In this document: positions 17,913 to 25,873 of the stretch, piece after piece
Position numbering within the stretch: the first letter of the stretch is position 1
Layout: every line of letters starts with the position of its first letter
NCBI RefSeq assembly: GCF_003584015.1
Contig: NZ_QXFM01000117.1
Coordinates: 1 to 64,000, forward strand
Direction of reading: 5' to 3'
Source of the DNA: Aurantiacibacter xanthus
Lineage (GTDB): Bacteria > Pseudomonadota > Alphaproteobacteria > Sphingomonadales > Sphingomonadaceae
Length of the DNA: 64,000 nt
The notes under the pieces: model-generated
Databases searched by the model: none
The model's input: the letters and a program-made list of their open reading frames with translations, nothing else
Told to the model about the DNA's origin: nothing
Position numbers and translations under genes: made by a program

Positions 17913-18698
17913 TCACAGGTAGACGCCGCGCGAATAGCCGCCGTCCACCGTCAACGACTGGCCGGTTATGGCGACATCGGGCGCGTCTGCCAGATGGGCG
18001 ACAGTCCGGCCAACCTGTGCCACGGTCAGAAACTGTCCGGTGGGGATATCCTTGCGGAATTCGTCTTCCACCACATTCACCAAGGTGCCGCGTTCCTTGG
18101 CTATTTCGGCAAAAAGCTCTTCCAGATGCGGGGTCAGGACAATGCCCGGATGAACCGCATTGACCGTGATCCCGAACGGGCCGAGCTGGTCGGACAGCAC
18201 CTTCGTAAGGTGCGAGACAGCGGCATTGCGCAGGCCGCTCAGCGTATCGCTCGACCGGCCGGTCAACCCGCCGATGTTGACGATATGGCCGCGCCCCGCG
18301 CTCTTCATCGCCGGTACGACCGCCCGGGTGTAGCGCAGATAGCCGCCGACCTTGACGTCGGCATCGGCGATCAGTGCATCGACATCGACCTCCTCGATCG
18401 CACCGCCGATGGGGGTGGAGCTTGCCGCAGCATTGACCAGCACATCGATCCGCCCGAAGCGCGTCATTACATCGCTGGCCAGCGCGTCGACCGATGCCTG
18501 GCTCCGCGCATCCGAGGCGATACCGGTGACGGGAACGGCAACCTTGTCCGCGAGGCGCTCGGCAGCCTGCGCAAGGCGCTCCTCGCCCCGCGCTGTCAGC
18601 ACGATGGCGAAGCCGGCATCGGCCAGCGCCTCGGCGATACCCGGCACCAGTCCACCGCTGCCGCCGGTGAGGATGGCAAGGCGCTGCTCGCCGGTCAT
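17913..18698 (-). CDS. SDR-fold protein lacking the Tyr-x3-Lys pair
   Basis: 261-aa short-chain dehydrogenase/reductase fold. The nucleotide loop is TGGSGGLVPG (11-20), where the last Gly of TGxxxGxG is replaced, and NAAAS near residue 90 matches the NNAG position. At the usual YxxxK the sequence is Ser154-G-L-R-Asn158 (TLSGLRNAAVSHLTK), so the normal catalytic residues are absent. C-terminal GQSLTVDGGYSRGVYL is typical SDR. The start overlaps the stop of the ThDP enzyme by 4 nt (ATGA), so it is translationally coupled. The reaction is unknown and may be non-redox. Confidence 0.88.
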   Translation of the reverse strand: MTGEQRLAILTGGSGGLVPGIAEALADAGFAIVLTARGEERLAQAAERLADKVAVPVTGIASDARSQASVDALASDVMTRFGRIDVLVNAAASSTPIGGAIEEVDVDALIADADVKVGGYLRYTRAVVPAMKSAGRGHIVNIGGLTGRSSDTLSGLRNAAVSHLTKVLSDQLGPFGITVNAVHPGIVLTPHLEELFAEIAKERGTLVNVVEDEFRKDIPTGQFLTVAQVGRTVAHLADAPDVAITGQSLTVDGGYSRGVYL

Positions 18699-20290
18699 GG
18701 CAGCTCGGCCTGGATCAGCAGCGGGCCATCGAGCGACAGCCCCTCCCGCAGCGCCTCGGCCATCTCGCCATTGGTGCGCGCGTGCCGCGCTTCGACGCCA
18801 TAACCGCGCGCCAAGGCAACCCAGTCCACCCGGGGATGATCGAGGTCGGTCAGCTTGGAGACCACCGGATCGTCGAGCGGAATATCGGCGCGCTTCAGCT
18901 CGGTCTGGAGGATCGCATAGCGGTGATTGGCCGCGATGATCACCGTGACCTTCAGCCCCTCGCGCGCCATGGTCCACAGCGATTGCAGCGTATATTGCGC
19001 GCTGCCGTCGGATTGCAGCGCAATCACGCGCGCTTCTGGAGCCGCAATGGCCGCCCCGACAGCGCAAGGCAGGCCCTGCCCGATCGCACCGCCGGTGTTG
19101 GTGATGACGCGGTGCTTCTTCGCCCGGTGCGCCTGCTTCAACCACGGCCCGCCCATGGTCGAGCCCTCCAGCGAGATCACTGCATCTTCGGGCAATTGCA
19201 CCAGCAGTTCCTCGACCACCGACGCGGGAGAGAGGTTTTCGTCCGCAGCGGGGGAGGCAACCGGCTGGCGCGGGGCGACAACCGGAGCATCCTTGCCGGC
19301 CTGTCCAAGGCGGCTTGCGACGGCCTCGAGCGCAGCGACAGCGTCCTCCCCCGGTGCGGCGAGACGGACAAGCCGCTCTTCCGGCACGAGCTGGCTCGGC
19401 CAGTCTTCATAGCCGAAATAGCTGACCGGCATCCGCGCCCCGGCCAGCACCACCAGCGCCTCGCCCATCTGCGCGATCACGTCGTCAGGAAAATAGGCCT
19501 GCCGCTCCACCATCGGCAGATCGCCGCCAAGCGAGACGATGGCCGGATAGGGCTCCATCAGCAGCCTGCCGCCCAGCGCCTCGGCCAGCGCGCTGCCAGC
19601 GCGCACGCCAGCCTCGCTCAGCGCCGTGCCGCCGATCAGCACGATGACCTGCGCCGCATCGCGCAGCCGTTCCGCCGCCGTGTCCAGCGCGGCTTCCGCC
19701 ACCGGGCTGGGCTGATAGGCCTGCTCCTCCACCAAGTCTCCGCCAGCCGCAGCGGGCGCATCGACCACATCGGTGGGGAAGATGATGGTTGCAGCGCCGC
19801 CTTCCTCCCGGTTGGTCGCCGCGAAGGCCGCCTTCACGCCGTCGGTGATGGTATCGGTCTTGTCGAGATAGACGACCTCGCGCGAAACCGGCCTGGCGAG
19901 CGAGTGAATATCCGAGGTGAGCGGCGCATCGTATTCCAGATGCCAGGTCGCATGATCGCCGATCAGGTTGACGATCCGCGATCCGGCCCGGCGGGCGTTG
20001 TGCAGGTTGGCGATGCCGTTGGCAAAGCCCGGCCCCAGATGCAGCAGCGTCATCGGCACCTTGCCCGACACGCGCGCATAGCCGTCGGCCGCGCCGGTGC
20101 AGACGCCTTCGAACAGGCTTAGCACGCAGCGGATCCGCCCGTCGCGCGCCAGCGAACTGACCATGCTGAGTTCCGTGGTGCCCGGATTGGCAAAGCAGAT
20201 CCGCGCGCCGCCGCTGTAAAGATCGTCAAGCAGCCGGTCTGCGCCGAGGCGTGCCGGGGGCTGCCCGTTGGTGCTGGTCGTGTCGGTCAT
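18695..20290 (-). CDS. thiamine-diphosphate-dependent enzyme, acetolactate synthase/benzoylformate decarboxylase type
   Basis: 531-aa ThDP enzyme with the three-domain layout of acetolactate synthase large subunits and benzoylformate decarboxylases. The N-terminal PYR domain holds the conserved activating Glu61 (LFEGVCTGAADGYAR); the middle domain spans about 190-340; the PP domain has QSDGSAQYTLQSLWTMARE with IIAANHRYAIL, the Mg/diphosphate motif variant common in one ALS-like subfamily. ATG at 20290 is taken rather than a TTG two codons earlier. No small regulatory ALS subunit is nearby and the neighbours are catabolic, so decarboxylation or carboligation of an aryl or alkyl 2-oxo acid is more likely than branched-chain synthesis. 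Confidence 0.88.
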   Translation of the reverse strand: MTDTTSTNGQPPARLGADRLLDDLYSGGARICFANPGTTELSMVSSLARDGRIRCVLSLFEGVCTGAADGYARVSGKVPMTLLHLGPGFANGIANLHNARRAGSRIVNLIGDHATWHLEYDAPLTSDIHSLARPVSREVVYLDKTDTITDGVKAAFAATNREEGGAATIIFPTDVVDAPAAAGGDLVEEQAYQPSPVAEAALDTAAERLRDAAQVIVLIGGTALSEAGVRAGSALAEALGGRLLMEPYPAIVSLGGDLPMVERQAYFPDDVIAQMGEALVVLAGARMPVSYFGYEDWPSQLVPEERLVRLAAPGEDAVAALEAVASRLGQAGKDAPVVAPRQPVASPAADENLSPASVVEELLVQLPEDAVISLEGSTMGGPWLKQAHRAKKHRVITNTGGAIGQGLPCAVGAAIAAPEARVIALQSDGSAQYTLQSLWTMAREGLKVTVIIAANHRYAILQTELKRADIPLDDPVVSKLTDLDHPRVDWVALARGYGVEARHARTNGEMAEALREGLSLDGPLLIQAELP

Positions 20291-20292
20291 GA

Positions 20293-21228
20293 TCAAGTGT
20301 CCTGTCGTGACGCCGCGCCGCGGCAGGTGCGGATGCCGGCCAGAAAGCCTTCCACCAGGCGGCGGTAGCTGTCCGGCGCATCGTCGTGAACGTAGTGCGA
20401 TGCCCCATCGACGCTGGCATGCGAAAGGGCAGGATTGGCCGCTTCGAGTTCCTCGACTTTGGCGAGGTTGCAGAAATCGGACTTGCCGCCGCGGATCACC
20501 AGGGTCGGCGTGCGGATCGCGGCGATCACCGGATGCAGATCAACCACTCGCTCCGGATCCGGCTTGACCCGCGTGGCGGCAATGCCATCCGCGTCGTAGC
20601 GCCACATCACGCCGCCCTCGCCGTTCTCGCGCATGGATTCGAACAAGCGCTCCTCGATCGCCGCATCGGCCACGTTGGGCCGCAACTTGCGCCAATAGGC
20701 CCGCGCATGCGCCCAGCTTTCGAACAGCGTCGGCAGTGCGGCCATTTCGGCCACGATGCGTTCGAACCCCGCTCCGGCAACCGAAGACCCGGCGGTAATA
20801 TCCTCGACGATCAGGGCATCGAGCCGGTCAGGGTGCCTGGCCGCATAGCAATAGGAGGTCGTTCCTCCCATCGAATGGCCGAGCAGGACGAAGCGCTTCA
20901 AACCAAGGCCATCGACCACCGCCTCAAGATCGGCGAGATAGGCGTCGGTGTAGTAGTTGCGCTCGAAGTCCCAGTCGCTGCTGCCCCGCCCCCGCGCATC
21001 GAAAGCGATCAGACGCCAGCGATCCTGCAAGGCGGCGGCCAGAGCGCGCCATGTGCCCGAATAGCCGCGCAGGCCATGCAGCAGCACGATGGCGGGCGCA
21101 TCGGCATCCCCCCATTCGCGCACATGAATGCCGATGCCGCCGCTGTCGATGCGGCGGCACCGCTCGCCATCGAGCTCAGCAACCGGAACCGGCGCCCCGC
21201 CATGCGCGGTGTCGCTAGCCTCGGTCAC
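20293..21228 (-). CDS. alpha/beta hydrolase
   Basis: 311-aa cytosolic alpha/beta hydrolase. Oxyanion segment LLHGLRG (49-55), nucleophile Ser119 in GHSMGG, and a C-terminal His in ASHYVHDDAP are visible; the acid is probably the Asp in VIRGGKSDF. A start at GTG 21228 is inferred because the previous gene stops at 21231 and the longer frame would run through it. Within a run that also holds a ring-cleavage-type VOC protein and near a dienoate hydratase, a role as C-C bond hydrolase of a meta-cleavage product is attractive, but epoxide or ester hydrolysis cannot be excluded. Confidence 0.88.
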   Translation of the reverse strand: MTEASDTAHGGAPVPVAELDGERCRRIDSGGIGIHVREWGDADAPAIVLLHGLRGYSGTWRALAAALQDRWRLIAFDARGRGSSDWDFERNYYTDAYLADLEAVVDGLGLKRFVLLGHSMGGTTSYCYAARHPDRLDALIVEDITAGSSVAGAGFERIVAEMAALPTLFESWAHARAYWRKLRPNVADAAIEERLFESMRENGEGGVMWRYDADGIAATRVKPDPERVVDLHPVIAAIRTPTLVIRGGKSDFCNLAKVEELEAANPALSHASVDGASHYVHDDAPDSYRRLVEGFLAGIRTCRGAASRQDT

Positions 21229-21230
21229 CG

Positions 21231-21836
21231 TCAGGTCAGCCCGTTGCCTTCGGCTTCTTCGGCCCTGAGACCGCCAAGCCGCGCATTGAGCCTGCCCCGC
21301 GTGGCGAAGACCCAGCACACGATCACTTCGTCACGGTTGGGCGCATCGTCGAACGAGACGCTCATGGTGTCATAGTGCGAGCGGACATAGAGCGCGTCCT
21401 TGTGGCCGAAGGGGATGTCGAGGATCGTCCCGGGCACGCCGCGCTTGCCGGTCGAAGGCACCCACGAGGCACCGCCGCCGAGCGCATCGCGAATGGGGTT
21501 GGCAGCCGGGTTTGTCAGCAGGGCATTGCCGTGCTCGTATTCGCCGTCGATGCCGACCAGGATCGCCTTGCCGTAGCTCTCCATCCTGGCGCCGCCGGTC
21601 AGCGCGTTCAGCCGGCGGCCGATCTCGATGCCCAGTTCGGGCGACCCGTCGATCCAGGCGGACAGGTCCTCGACGAACTGGCCGGAATAGGGGTTCTTGA
21701 TGCAGGCGCCGATCATGTACTTGAACAGCGGTTCGCCGTCAGCCGGAGCGCCGGTTTCGCCCGCCCAGATCTCCTCGACCTGGCTGAACCACTTCCTGAT
21801 GTGAAAAACGCCGAAATTGGGTGCGTGAGTAGTCAT
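21231..21836 (-). CDS. amino acid synthesis family protein (DUF1185)
   Basis: 201-aa protein that I assign to the DUF1185/amino-acid-synthesis family from the pattern KYMIGACIKNPYSGQFVEDL, MESYGKAILVGIDGEYEHGNALL and IPFGHKDALYVRSHYDTM. No signal peptide or membrane helix. The biochemical role of the family is not established; members often sit in aromatic or amide catabolic clusters. The start ATG was chosen over an upstream extension of the frame, which overlaps the VOC gene. It is followed at 2-nt distance by the alpha/beta hydrolase. Confidence 0.8.
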   Translation of the reverse strand: MTTHAPNFGVFHIRKWFSQVEEIWAGETGAPADGEPLFKYMIGACIKNPYSGQFVEDLSAWIDGSPELGIEIGRRLNALTGGARMESYGKAILVGIDGEYEHGNALLTNPAANPIRDALGGGASWVPSTGKRGVPGTILDIPFGHKDALYVRSHYDTMSVSFDDAPNRDEVIVCWVFATRGRLNARLGGLRAEEAEGNGLT

Positions 21837-21870
21837 GTACTGATCCTGCAGAATGTGTCGAAAGCGGGCG

Positions 21871-22359
21871 TCAGAGACGCTCGGGGCTGACCGGGTTGGC
21901 CTGGCCCTCGTTGCGGTTAAGCTCGGCCTGCGAGGCCCCGTCGTCGGTGCCGATGCGCTGGCAGAAGACTTCGAGCATGTGGCCGTCCGGGTCGTAGAAA
22001 TAGATCCCGATCGACACGCCATGGTCGAGGATTTCGGCTATCTCCACGCCGCGCTCTTGAAAGAAAGCGTAGTTGCGGCGCAGATCGTCCATGTTCGTGC
22101 CCGCCATCATCAGGCCGATATGTTCGAACTCCTTGCCACGGCTGGCATCGGGCTCGCCCGGAAACAGCGCGATGTCGTGGTCGGAGACGCCGAAGCTCAG
22201 GAACACGCCGCCCTTGTAGGGACCGTCGCCCGCGCGGGCGACGATCTTCATGTTCAGCACGTCGCTGTACCATTTCGCCGACGCTTCGGGGTCCTTCACG
22301 AAGAGGACGATATGCGCGATGCGATCGACGCGGATCGGAGAGATATCAGTTTGTGACAT
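21871..22359 (-). CDS. VOC-family metalloprotein, extradiol-dioxygenase-like
   Basis: 162-aa single-unit vicinal oxygen chelate protein. Probable metal ligands are His16 (IAHIVLFV), His80 (FEHIGLMM) and Glu130 (DPDGHMLEVF). The stretch from His113 (LDHGVSIGIYFYDPDGHMLE) is close to the type I extradiol dioxygenase signature, though the protein is half the size of two-module enzymes. It could be a small ring-cleavage dioxygenase or a glyoxalase/isomerase-like protein. I start it at the ATG of MSQTDISP, which overlaps the end of the BNR-repeat gene by 14 nt. Confidence 0.85.
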   Translation of the reverse strand: MSQTDISPIRVDRIAHIVLFVKDPEASAKWYSDVLNMKIVARAGDGPYKGGVFLSFGVSDHDIALFPGEPDASRGKEFEHIGLMMAGTNMDDLRRNYAFFQERGVEIAEILDHGVSIGIYFYDPDGHMLEVFCQRIGTDDGASQAELNRNEGQANPVSPERL

Positions 22360-23380
22360 GCGGTAGCCCCAAGTCTTCAGGTACGCCGGGAATCCAGGTG
22401 ACATCGGTCACCTCGTTGAATTCCCGCCATTCCTTTTTCCAGGTCTTGCCAGCGTCGTCCGAGCGATAAAGATAGCCGAACTTGCTGGCGGCGAGCATGA
22501 GGTCGGGATCAGCAGGGTTGCCGCCGAATGCCCACATGCAAGAATTGGACGGCTTATCGAGTTCCGATTTCGTCCATGTCTCGCCCGCGTCGGACGAGGT
22601 CAGGATGGCAGCTTCGGTTCCCGGCGTTCCATCGCCGATGCCCACGGCAATATCGGTGTTGCTGCCCGGCTTGCGCATCAGCAGGCGCGAGTAGCGCAGG
22701 CCCCAGGTTTCCTTGGCCGGCTGGCGGGTCCAGGTCTTGCCATCGTCGGTCGAACGATAAAGCGCGATAACGGTCAGCGCCAGATGCACCTTCGACCCGT
22801 CCGCCTGCTTCAGAACCATGACATCGTGGATATCGGAGTTGCCGCCGAAGGCTGACCAGGTGGTGTCGATCCGCTCCCAGTTGTCGCCGCCATCACGGCT
22901 GCGATAAAGGCCACCTTCCTCGACACCTGCCCAGACATCGTTGGCATCGTCGGGATCGACGGCCAGCGCCAGCATCCGCGGACGGTTCACCCCGCCGCAG
23001 AACTCGGGCCGCTCAAGCGAGGTGCGCTCCCAGGTCTTGCCGCCATCGCGCGAGCGAAACAGGACGGCGCGCGTCGGCGCGCCCGTGCCAGCATACATCA
23101 CCTTGGGATCGCTTTCGCTCACCACGAGCTTCCACACCGAATAGCCATTCAGCGCGCAGTCGACCCGCTTCCAGTGGACGCCGTGATCCTCGCTGTAGAA
23201 CAGCCCCTTCTCGGCACCTGCGAACAGGGCTTTCGGGTCTGCCGGATCGACCAGCAGGCAGCGCACCCGGTCGTCGTACTCCAGGTCCTGCCGGATATCG
23301 ATCCGATACCAGTTTTCCCCGTCGTCATGCGACCGGATGAGCGCCTGCCCGTCGGTCGCGACTATCATCGTCCTGCTCAT
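22346..23380 (-). CDS. cytosolic BNR/Asp-box beta-propeller protein
   Basis: 344-aa protein built of sialidase-type Asp-box repeats: SHDDGENW, SEDHGVHW, SRDGGKTW, SRDGGDNW, STDDGKTW, SSDAGETW and SDDAGKTW mark about seven blades. Unlike most proteins of this kind it has no signal peptide and starts MSRTMIVATDGQALIR, so it should be cytosolic. A good AGGAG ribosome binding site precedes the ATG. Related single-domain propellers appear in catabolic clusters without known activity. It may be a scaffold, a lactonase-like enzyme or a cofactor-dependent protein; sialidase activity is unlikely because the catalytic Arg triad is not evident. Confidence 0.82.
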   Translation of the reverse strand: MSRTMIVATDGQALIRSHDDGENWYRIDIRQDLEYDDRVRCLLVDPADPKALFAGAEKGLFYSEDHGVHWKRVDCALNGYSVWKLVVSESDPKVMYAGTGAPTRAVLFRSRDGGKTWERTSLERPEFCGGVNRPRMLALAVDPDDANDVWAGVEEGGLYRSRDGGDNWERIDTTWSAFGGNSDIHDVMVLKQADGSKVHLALTVIALYRSTDDGKTWTRQPAKETWGLRYSRLLMRKPGSNTDIAVGIGDGTPGTEAAILTSSDAGETWTKSELDKPSNSCMWAFGGNPADPDLMLAASKFGYLYRSDDAGKTWKKEWREFNEVTDVTWIPGVPEDLGLPHVTN

Positions 23381-23419
23381 ACAAACTCCTGCATTTTCTT
23401 TATTTTATTTGGCGTGGTG

Positions 23420-24928
23420 TCAGCTCAGGTTGACCCAGACGCTCTTGATTTCGCTGTAGAGTTCCATCGCCTGCCGGCCGTGCTCGCGGCCCCAGCCCGA
23501 CTGCTTGAAGCCGCCGAACGGCGTGGCGTTGTCGACGAGGTTGAAGCAGTTGACCCAGACCGTGCCCGCCTTGACCTTGCCGGCCAGCCGGTGCCCCTGC
23601 TTGATGTCGTTGGTCCAGATTCCGGCGGAGAGGCCGAAGTCGGAATCGTTGGCCTGCGCCACCAGATCGTCGGCATCGTTCCAGCTCAGCGCGCTCAGCA
23701 CCGGGCCAAAGATTTCCTCACGCACGATGCGCATGTCGCGGCCGGCGTTGGTCATGATGGTCGGCTGGAAGAAGAAGCCGTCAGCAAGGTCGCCCGGACG
23801 CCCGCCGCCGATCATCACCTCGGCACCTTCGTTCTGGCCGATCTCGACATAGGAATTCACCTGATCCCACTGCTCCTGCGACACCAGCGGGCCGAAATTG
23901 ACCGAGGGATCGAGGCCGTTGCCGATGGTGAGCTGCGCCGCCTGATCGGCAATGCGCGCCAGCAGATCGTCGTGGATCGAGGCATGCGCATAGAGGCGCG
24001 AGCCTGCGGTGCAGGTCTGCCCCTGATTGAAGAAAATGCCCGCAGCGATCGAAGCGGCGGCGGCATCGAGATCGGCATCGGGCAGCACGATCTGCGGCGA
24101 CTTGCCGCCCAGCTCGAGACTGACCTTCTTGAGGTTGCCGGTCGAGCCGCGCACGATCGCCTTGCCCACCGCCGTCGAGCCGGTGAAGGCGACCTTGTCG
24201 ACACCGTGATGATCGACCAGCGCCGCGCCCGCTTCGCCAAAGCCGGTGATGACGTTGAACACGCCCTCAGGGATACCTGCTTCAAGGGCAAGCTCGGCCA
24301 GTCGCAGCGCGGTCAGCGGGGTCTGCTCGGCAGGCTTGAGGATCACGGTGCACCCGGCAGCCAGCGCCGGTGCGACCTTCCACGCCGCCATCGACATCGG
24401 ATAGTTCCACGGCACGATCAGGCCGCACACACCCACCGGCTCGCGCACGGTGTAGTTGAGGATCTTGGCCCCGCTGCGCGGCGATACCGGCAGCGTCTCA
24501 CCGCCGAACTTGGTCGGCCAGCCGGCGAAATAGCGGAAGGTCTTGATCGACCCTTCGATCTCGACCGCCTGCGTGAGGGTCGCGGGCTTGCCGTTGTCCA
24601 TGCATTCGAGCACGGCAAGCTCTGCCGCATCGCGCTCGATGAGATCGGCCAGACGGTTGAGCAGCAGCGAGCGATCGACCGCGCTCATGTCGCGCCACGC
24701 CGGGTTTTCCAGCGCCTTGCGCGCCGCGCGCACGGCCAGATCGACATCCTCCACGCCGCCTTCGGCCACCTGGCAGATTTCCTGCCCGGTAGCCGGATTG
24801 ACCGTGGCGAAGGTCTTGCCGGAAATGGCCGGAACGGACTTCCCGTCGATAATGAGCCCGCGCGGCGCCTTGGCCAGGCCTGCTGCCAGCGCTTCGGCCT
24901 TGGCAAATGATGTGGTCATCTCGTTCAT
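23420..24928 (-). CDS. aldehyde dehydrogenase, aryl-acetaldehyde type
   Basis: 502-aa NAD-dependent aldehyde dehydrogenase. Catalytic Cys305 (NQGQTCTAGS), Glu272 (LELGGKSPQ), PWNYPM and FTGSTAVGK are all present. The sequence style (GQTCTAGSRLYAHASIHDDLL, ATPFGGFKQSGWGREHG) is that of phenylacetaldehyde/betaine aldehyde dehydrogenases. First gene of the minus-strand run, with GAGG at 6-nt spacing, and divergent from the hydratase gene across an AT-rich region with a strong palindrome. Confidence 0.9.
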   Translation of the reverse strand: MNEMTTSFAKAEALAAGLAKAPRGLIIDGKSVPAISGKTFATVNPATGQEICQVAEGGVEDVDLAVRAARKALENPAWRDMSAVDRSLLLNRLADLIERDAAELAVLECMDNGKPATLTQAVEIEGSIKTFRYFAGWPTKFGGETLPVSPRSGAKILNYTVREPVGVCGLIVPWNYPMSMAAWKVAPALAAGCTVILKPAEQTPLTALRLAELALEAGIPEGVFNVITGFGEAGAALVDHHGVDKVAFTGSTAVGKAIVRGSTGNLKKVSLELGGKSPQIVLPDADLDAAAASIAAGIFFNQGQTCTAGSRLYAHASIHDDLLARIADQAAQLTIGNGLDPSVNFGPLVSQEQWDQVNSYVEIGQNEGAEVMIGGGRPGDLADGFFFQPTIMTNAGRDMRIVREEIFGPVLSALSWNDADDLVAQANDSDFGLSAGIWTNDIKQGHRLAGKVKAGTVWVNCFNLVDNATPFGGFKQSGWGREHGRQAMELYSEIKSVWVNLS

Positions 24929-25018
24929 GGCGATCCTCGGTCAGCTTTTGGGTTTCTGCGCCACGGCCACTCTTGACCGCTGGCGATTCCCCATACAGGT
25001 AGCTCAACCACGAAATGT

Positions 25019-25050
25019 AAACAATACTAGATTTGAAATCTTATTTGTTT
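25019..25050. promoter_or_regulatory. nested palindrome in the divergent aldehyde dehydrogenase/hydratase promoter
   Basis: A perfect 13-bp palindrome AGATTT-G-AAATCT (25029-25041) lies inside a second inverted pair AAACAA (25019-25024) and TTGTTT (25045-25050), nearly on the same centre. It sits in the 139-bp AT-rich gap between two divergent catabolic units, about 18 bp before the hydratase ATG, and looks like the operator for a dimeric or tetrameric regulator. Confidence 0.6.
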
Positions 25051-25067
25051 CATATAAGGGACAATTG

Positions 25068-25859
25068 ATGAGAGGAGTTCCGCTGGTGCCAGGCAATCAG
25101 GGCGATCTTGTGCGTGAGCTGTCCGCGTTGAAGGGCAGCCAGGCCATCGCACTTCCCGAGGGGCAGATATCGCTGGAAGAGGCCTACGCGGTTCAGCGGC
25201 AGGTGGCCGCGCGCAGCGACATGCCGGTCATGGTCTGGAAGCTCGGCCTCACGAGCGATGGCGCGCGCAAGGCATTCGGCACGAAAGACCCTGTGGTCGG
25301 CCGCCTGCCTGCCAGCGCGATCTACATGCGCGACAGCGACATCGCCTATTTCGGCCCCGAGATGTATGCCGAGGCCGAACTGGTGGTCGAGCTTGGCAGC
25401 GATCTTCCCGAAAAGGACGGGCCCTACACCCGAGACGACATTTGCAAGGCCATTGGCGGGATCTATGCCGGCATCGAGATCGTGCGCAGCCGCTTCGTCA
25501 CGACGGACCTGCCGCTGCCGCTGCTGGTGGCTGACAATGTGATGGCCCATGGGCTGGTCTGGGGTCGCAAACTTGCCGAGCAGTGGGAAGACCGTTTCGC
25601 CGACATGCCCGTGACGCTGACCCGCAATGCCGAAGCGCCGGTCTCCGGATCGACCGCGCTGGTGCTCGGCAATCCGCTCGACGCGGTGGTCTGGCTCGCA
25701 AACTGGCTACGCGACACCGAAGGCCAGCGGCTGCGCGCCGACCAGCTAATCGCGACCGGATCATGCACCGGCGCGACACTCTTTCATGCAGACGATACCA
25801 TCAGCGTGGACTTCGACGGTGCCGACGGGGCGCGCGTTTCGGTCGTGCGCCAGGACTAA
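25068..25859 (+). CDS. 2-oxopent-4-enoate hydratase-like protein
   Basis: 263-aa member of the MhpD/HpcG hydratase-decarboxylase family (fumarylacetoacetase-related fold). Family residues are visible: Lys59 (VWKLG), metal ligands Glu102 and Glu104 (YAEAELVVELG) and Glu137 (YAGIEIVRSRF). These enzymes add water to 2-hydroxypenta-2,4-dienoate in meta-cleavage pathways, or decarboxylate 4-oxalocrotonate. AAGGGA precedes the ATG. It opens a plus-strand unit with the SDR 14 bp downstream. Confidence 0.88.
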   Translation: MRGVPLVPGNQGDLVRELSALKGSQAIALPEGQISLEEAYAVQRQVAARSDMPVMVWKLGLTSDGARKAFGTKDPVVGRLPASAIYMRDSDIAYFGPEMYAEAELVVELGSDLPEKDGPYTRDDICKAIGGIYAGIEIVRSRFVTTDLPLPLLVADNVMAHGLVWGRKLAEQWEDRFADMPVTLTRNAEAPVSGSTALVLGNPLDAVVWLANWLRDTEGQRLRADQLIATGSCTGATLFHADDTISVDFDGADGARVSVVRQD

Positions 25860-25873
25860 CAGGAGACAATATC

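Noticed and set aside
15920-18163. 747-aa open frame on the plus strand
   Set aside because: It runs antisense across three real genes (aldehyde dehydrogenase, cytochrome b561, SDR) and has no domain of its own.
18695-20290. Anabolic acetolactate synthase (IlvB/IlvG) for branched-chain amino acids
   Set aside because: No small subunit, no ilvC or leu genes nearby, and the operon is catabolic; the QSDGS motif belongs to a different ALS-like subfamily.
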